Shown: positions 62,266 through 64,000 of the stretch, piece after piece
Layout of the letters: each line of letters starts with the position of its first letter
How positions within the stretch are numbered: position 1 is the first letter of the stretch
Assembly: GCA_002307055.1 (NCBI GenBank)
Contig: DBTM01000078.1
Coordinates: 108,549 to 172,548, forward strand
Direction: 5' to 3'
From: Clostridiales bacterium UBA1316
GTDB taxonomy: Bacteria > Bacillota > Clostridia > Oscillospirales > Oscillospiraceae
Length of the DNA: 64,000 bases
The notes under the pieces: generated by a model
Told to the model about the DNA's origin: nothing
Seen by the model: the letters and a program-made list of their open reading frames with translations, nothing else
Databases searched by the model: none
Translations under genes and position numbers: made by a program

Positions 62266-62291
62266 GAACCTTTTACGTCCTCACCCGACTA
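62266..62291 (+). promoter_or_regulatory. Candidate ECF-type promoter of the sigma factor gene
   Basis: GAACCTTTT (62266-62274) and CGACTA (62286-62291) have the spacing and style of ECF sigma promoters. It lies 32 bases before the sigma gene, suggesting autoregulation. Confidence 0.4.
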
Positions 62292-62322
62292 TATCGACGT
62301 AAGTGCTTACACGAGGAACCAA

Positions 62323-63948
62323 ATGAATAATAAGAATGATTTAACTGAATATGTTGAAAGACTGTATTCTGCCGCTGTCAAAAAGTCGGGCGACTCTTTT
62401 GTTGCCGAAGAAATCACGCAGGAAACCCTTCTTGCCGCGCTCCAGGCTCTGCGCCGGGGCAGTGAGCCCCAAAATCTTTGGGCGTGGCTTATGCGGATTT
62501 TATCCAACAAATACTGTGATTATCTGCGCGAGAAATATAGCAAACCAAAGATCAGTTTTGATGATCACATGCTGGAAATTGCCGACGAAAGAGATTCCGG
62601 TACCGACGATGACTATTCGGAAAGGCTTGACGCGCTCCACCGCGCGCTTGGGTATCTGGCTAAAACGCATCGGGAGGTCATGATACGTTTTTACATGCGC
62701 GGGCACTCAATCCAAAGGATCGCAAGTGAGCTGGGTATTCCCGCCGGCACGGTCAAAAGCAGATTAAATACAGGTCGGCAGCATATCAAAGAAGGAGTCA
62801 ATGATATGGAAAATTACACAAAACAAAGCTATGAACCGGACATTTTATATATCGCATGCGCCGGCAGCTGCGGGCTTGATGACGAGCCTTATTCGACCGT
62901 TAAGTATGACGATAGGCTGGCGCAGAACGTACTGCTGCTCGCTTACGAAAAACCTGTCACAGAAATTGAACTGGCTAAGGCGCTCGGCGTCCCGGCTGCT
63001 TATGTAGAACCCGTTGTTGAACGCATGGTGAACGGTGAACTGATGCAGCGAACCGACGGCGGCAAGCTATATACGGATTTTATTATTTATACAGATGAGG
63101 ACAGGAAAACCAACTTCAAAAAGCAGATTGAAACGGCTGATACCCGTTTTAATCTGTTTTGGAAGGAAACAGGAAGCGCTCTTGAAGCCGTGCGTAAAAC
63201 CGACTATTATAAACGGCAGAGCCAACACGCCCAGAAAAAGCTCGAGCTGCATTTTTGTGCCAACACACTGATATACGCCTGCACCGCTATCCGCGACGAA
63301 GCCACCGGAACGGCGGGTTACGATTATCCATACCGCAAAAATGGCGGCAGATGGCACGCGATGGGCAACAAGTATACAGCGGATCATGATTTTAACGACG
63401 GTTACTGGAAATATGCGATAAGCGGTGAAGCCGGTGTTGAAATCAAAAATTTCTGCGGCGCCAAGCAGCTGCAGCTGCGAAAATTCGATACAGAGCTTGG
63501 CGGTTACCCGAATCGTTATTTGAGCCCGAATTACGTGAAATGGCTTTATGAGATTGAGAAAAATATACCGCCGGAGAATTCTACAGTCGGCGCGTATGTG
63601 CTTGAAGCCGCCGAACCGTTCATTGTGAGCGGCATATTGAAAAAAGACGGGGCTGTCGCGCTCGATCTCCCGATTCTGACAGGCGAAGAATATGCTGAGG
63701 AAAAAACATTGTCAAATGATTGTGTAAAAAACATCAGCGCAGATATCCGCAATGTGATGCGGCAGCTCTTCAGTGAGGGCTGTGTCCGCCTTCCCAAGCA
63801 CTTGACAAGCGTCCCCAAATGGCAGCAATATTATCATTGCGGGGACAGCGTGCCAATGGCTGTCATTTTTAAGGCCGTTGAAAAAGGCCTCTTCCTGCAG
63901 GGCGTTGATTACCCCGTTCCGGCGGCGTTGATTGTTGTAGACGAATAA
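62323..63948 (+). CDS. ECF-type RNA polymerase sigma factor with a large C-terminal extension
   Basis: 541 residues, GAGGAA upstream. Residues about 10-75 form sigma region 2 (EEITQETLLAALQALRRG, NLWAWLMRILSNKYCDYLRE). Residues about 100-155 form region 4 (ALGYLAKTHREVMIRFYMRG, SIQRIASELGIPAGTVKSRL). The usual ECF protein ends there, at about 170. Here about 370 residues follow: a possible winged HTH (EKPVTEIELAKALGVPAAYV) and a larger alpha/beta region (HFCANTLIYACTAIRDEATG, DFNDGYWKYAISGEAGVEIK). The extension may sense a signal in place of an anti-sigma factor, as none is encoded next to it inside the window. Confidence 0.85.
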   Translation: MNNKNDLTEYVERLYSAAVKKSGDSFVAEEITQETLLAALQALRRGSEPQNLWAWLMRILSNKYCDYLREKYSKPKISFDDHMLEIADERDSGTDDDYSERLDALHRALGYLAKTHREVMIRFYMRGHSIQRIASELGIPAGTVKSRLNTGRQHIKEGVNDMENYTKQSYEPDILYIACAGSCGLDDEPYSTVKYDDRLAQNVLLLAYEKPVTEIELAKALGVPAAYVEPVVERMVNGELMQRTDGGKLYTDFIIYTDEDRKTNFKKQIETADTRFNLFWKETGSALEAVRKTDYYKRQSQHAQKKLELHFCANTLIYACTAIRDEATGTAGYDYPYRKNGGRWHAMGNKYTADHDFNDGYWKYAISGEAGVEIKNFCGAKQLQLRKFDTELGGYPNRYLSPNYVKWLYEIEKNIPPENSTVGAYVLEAAEPFIVSGILKKDGAVALDLPILTGEEYAEEKTLSNDCVKNISADIRNVMRQLFSEGCVRLPKHLTSVPKWQQYYHCGDSVPMAVIFKAVEKGLFLQGVDYPVPAALIVVDE

Positions 63949-63973
63949 GCCGTAAAATTATATAACCGTGTTC

Positions 63974-63998
63974 GTAGGGTGTGACGACCCGGCACACC
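63974..63998. repeat. Possible GTAGGG-type dispersed repeat, cut by the window edge
   Basis: GTAGGGTGTG ... CACACC (63974-63998) carries a short inverted repeat (63978-63983 and 63993-63998) and begins like the repeat at 9787. It is too short to be certain. Confidence 0.3.
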
Positions 63999-64000
63999 AA

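Overview
The window reads as chromosomal DNA of an anaerobic, Gram-positive-type bacterium, most likely a member of Clostridia (Oscillospirales-like). The grounds are strong AGGAGG-type ribosome sites, frequent TTG/GTG starts, consensus TTGACA/TATAAT promoters, lipoboxes and Gram-positive-style surface proteins, heterodimeric ABC exporters, two glycyl radical enzymes with a radical-SAM activase, and a fermentative polyamine route. The species cannot be fixed from the sequence. No rRNA, tRNA or CRISPR array was seen.

Layout. 0-3.1 kb: the 3' part of an arylsulfotransferase-type gene, then a D-aminoacylase-type amidohydrolase. 3.2-15.7 kb: a polyamine/GABA island. It holds a PuuR-like XRE-cupin regulator, an iron alcohol dehydrogenase, a GABA aminotransferase, (after a zinc-ribbon gene and an NlpC/P60 hydrolase) a minus-strand operon potA-potB-potC-potD-aldehyde dehydrogenase-patA, and a P-II protein just upstream. 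Together these could import putrescine and convert it to 4-aminobutanal, GABA, succinic semialdehyde and 4-hydroxybutyrate. 16-22 kb: MerR and MarR regulators, small proteins, a large CE15-type glucuronoyl esterase and a RAYT-type transposase bounded by perfect 23-bp inverted repeats.

22-41 kb: a carbohydrate region with a GH2 beta-galactosidase, an unclassified large protein, a sialate-O-acetylesterase-type esterase, a GH3 enzyme, an HD protein and a GH67 alpha-glucuronidase. Most lack signal peptides, so intracellular completion of (methyl)glucuronoxylan fragment breakdown is likely. The region also carries three ABC exporter subunits and a MATE transporter. 41-43.5 kb: a LytTR/DUF3021 pair, a small membrane protein and about 1 kb without a convincing gene.

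43.5-51.6 kb: a two-repeat surface protein with a C-terminal membrane anchor next to an SbmA/BacA/YddA-like ABC protein (a candidate uptake pair), an SDR protein that lacks the catalytic lysine, a MerR regulator, a condensation-domain-like acyltransferase and a broken lipoprotein gene. 51.6-60.7 kb: an NAD-dependent epimerase/reductase with a divergent TetR regulator, two paralogous glycyl radical enzymes of unassigned substrate, a LysR regulator and the activase. 61-64 kb: a J-domain protein, a lipoprotein and an ECF-type sigma factor with a very large C-terminal extension.

The most novel-looking elements are the surface protein/BacA-like pair, the tandem glycyl radical enzymes with an unusual active-site cysteine loop, and the compact putrescine-to-4-hydroxybutyrate island with its shared operator-like sequences. 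All functions are inferred from sequence features read by eye; no database search was run.
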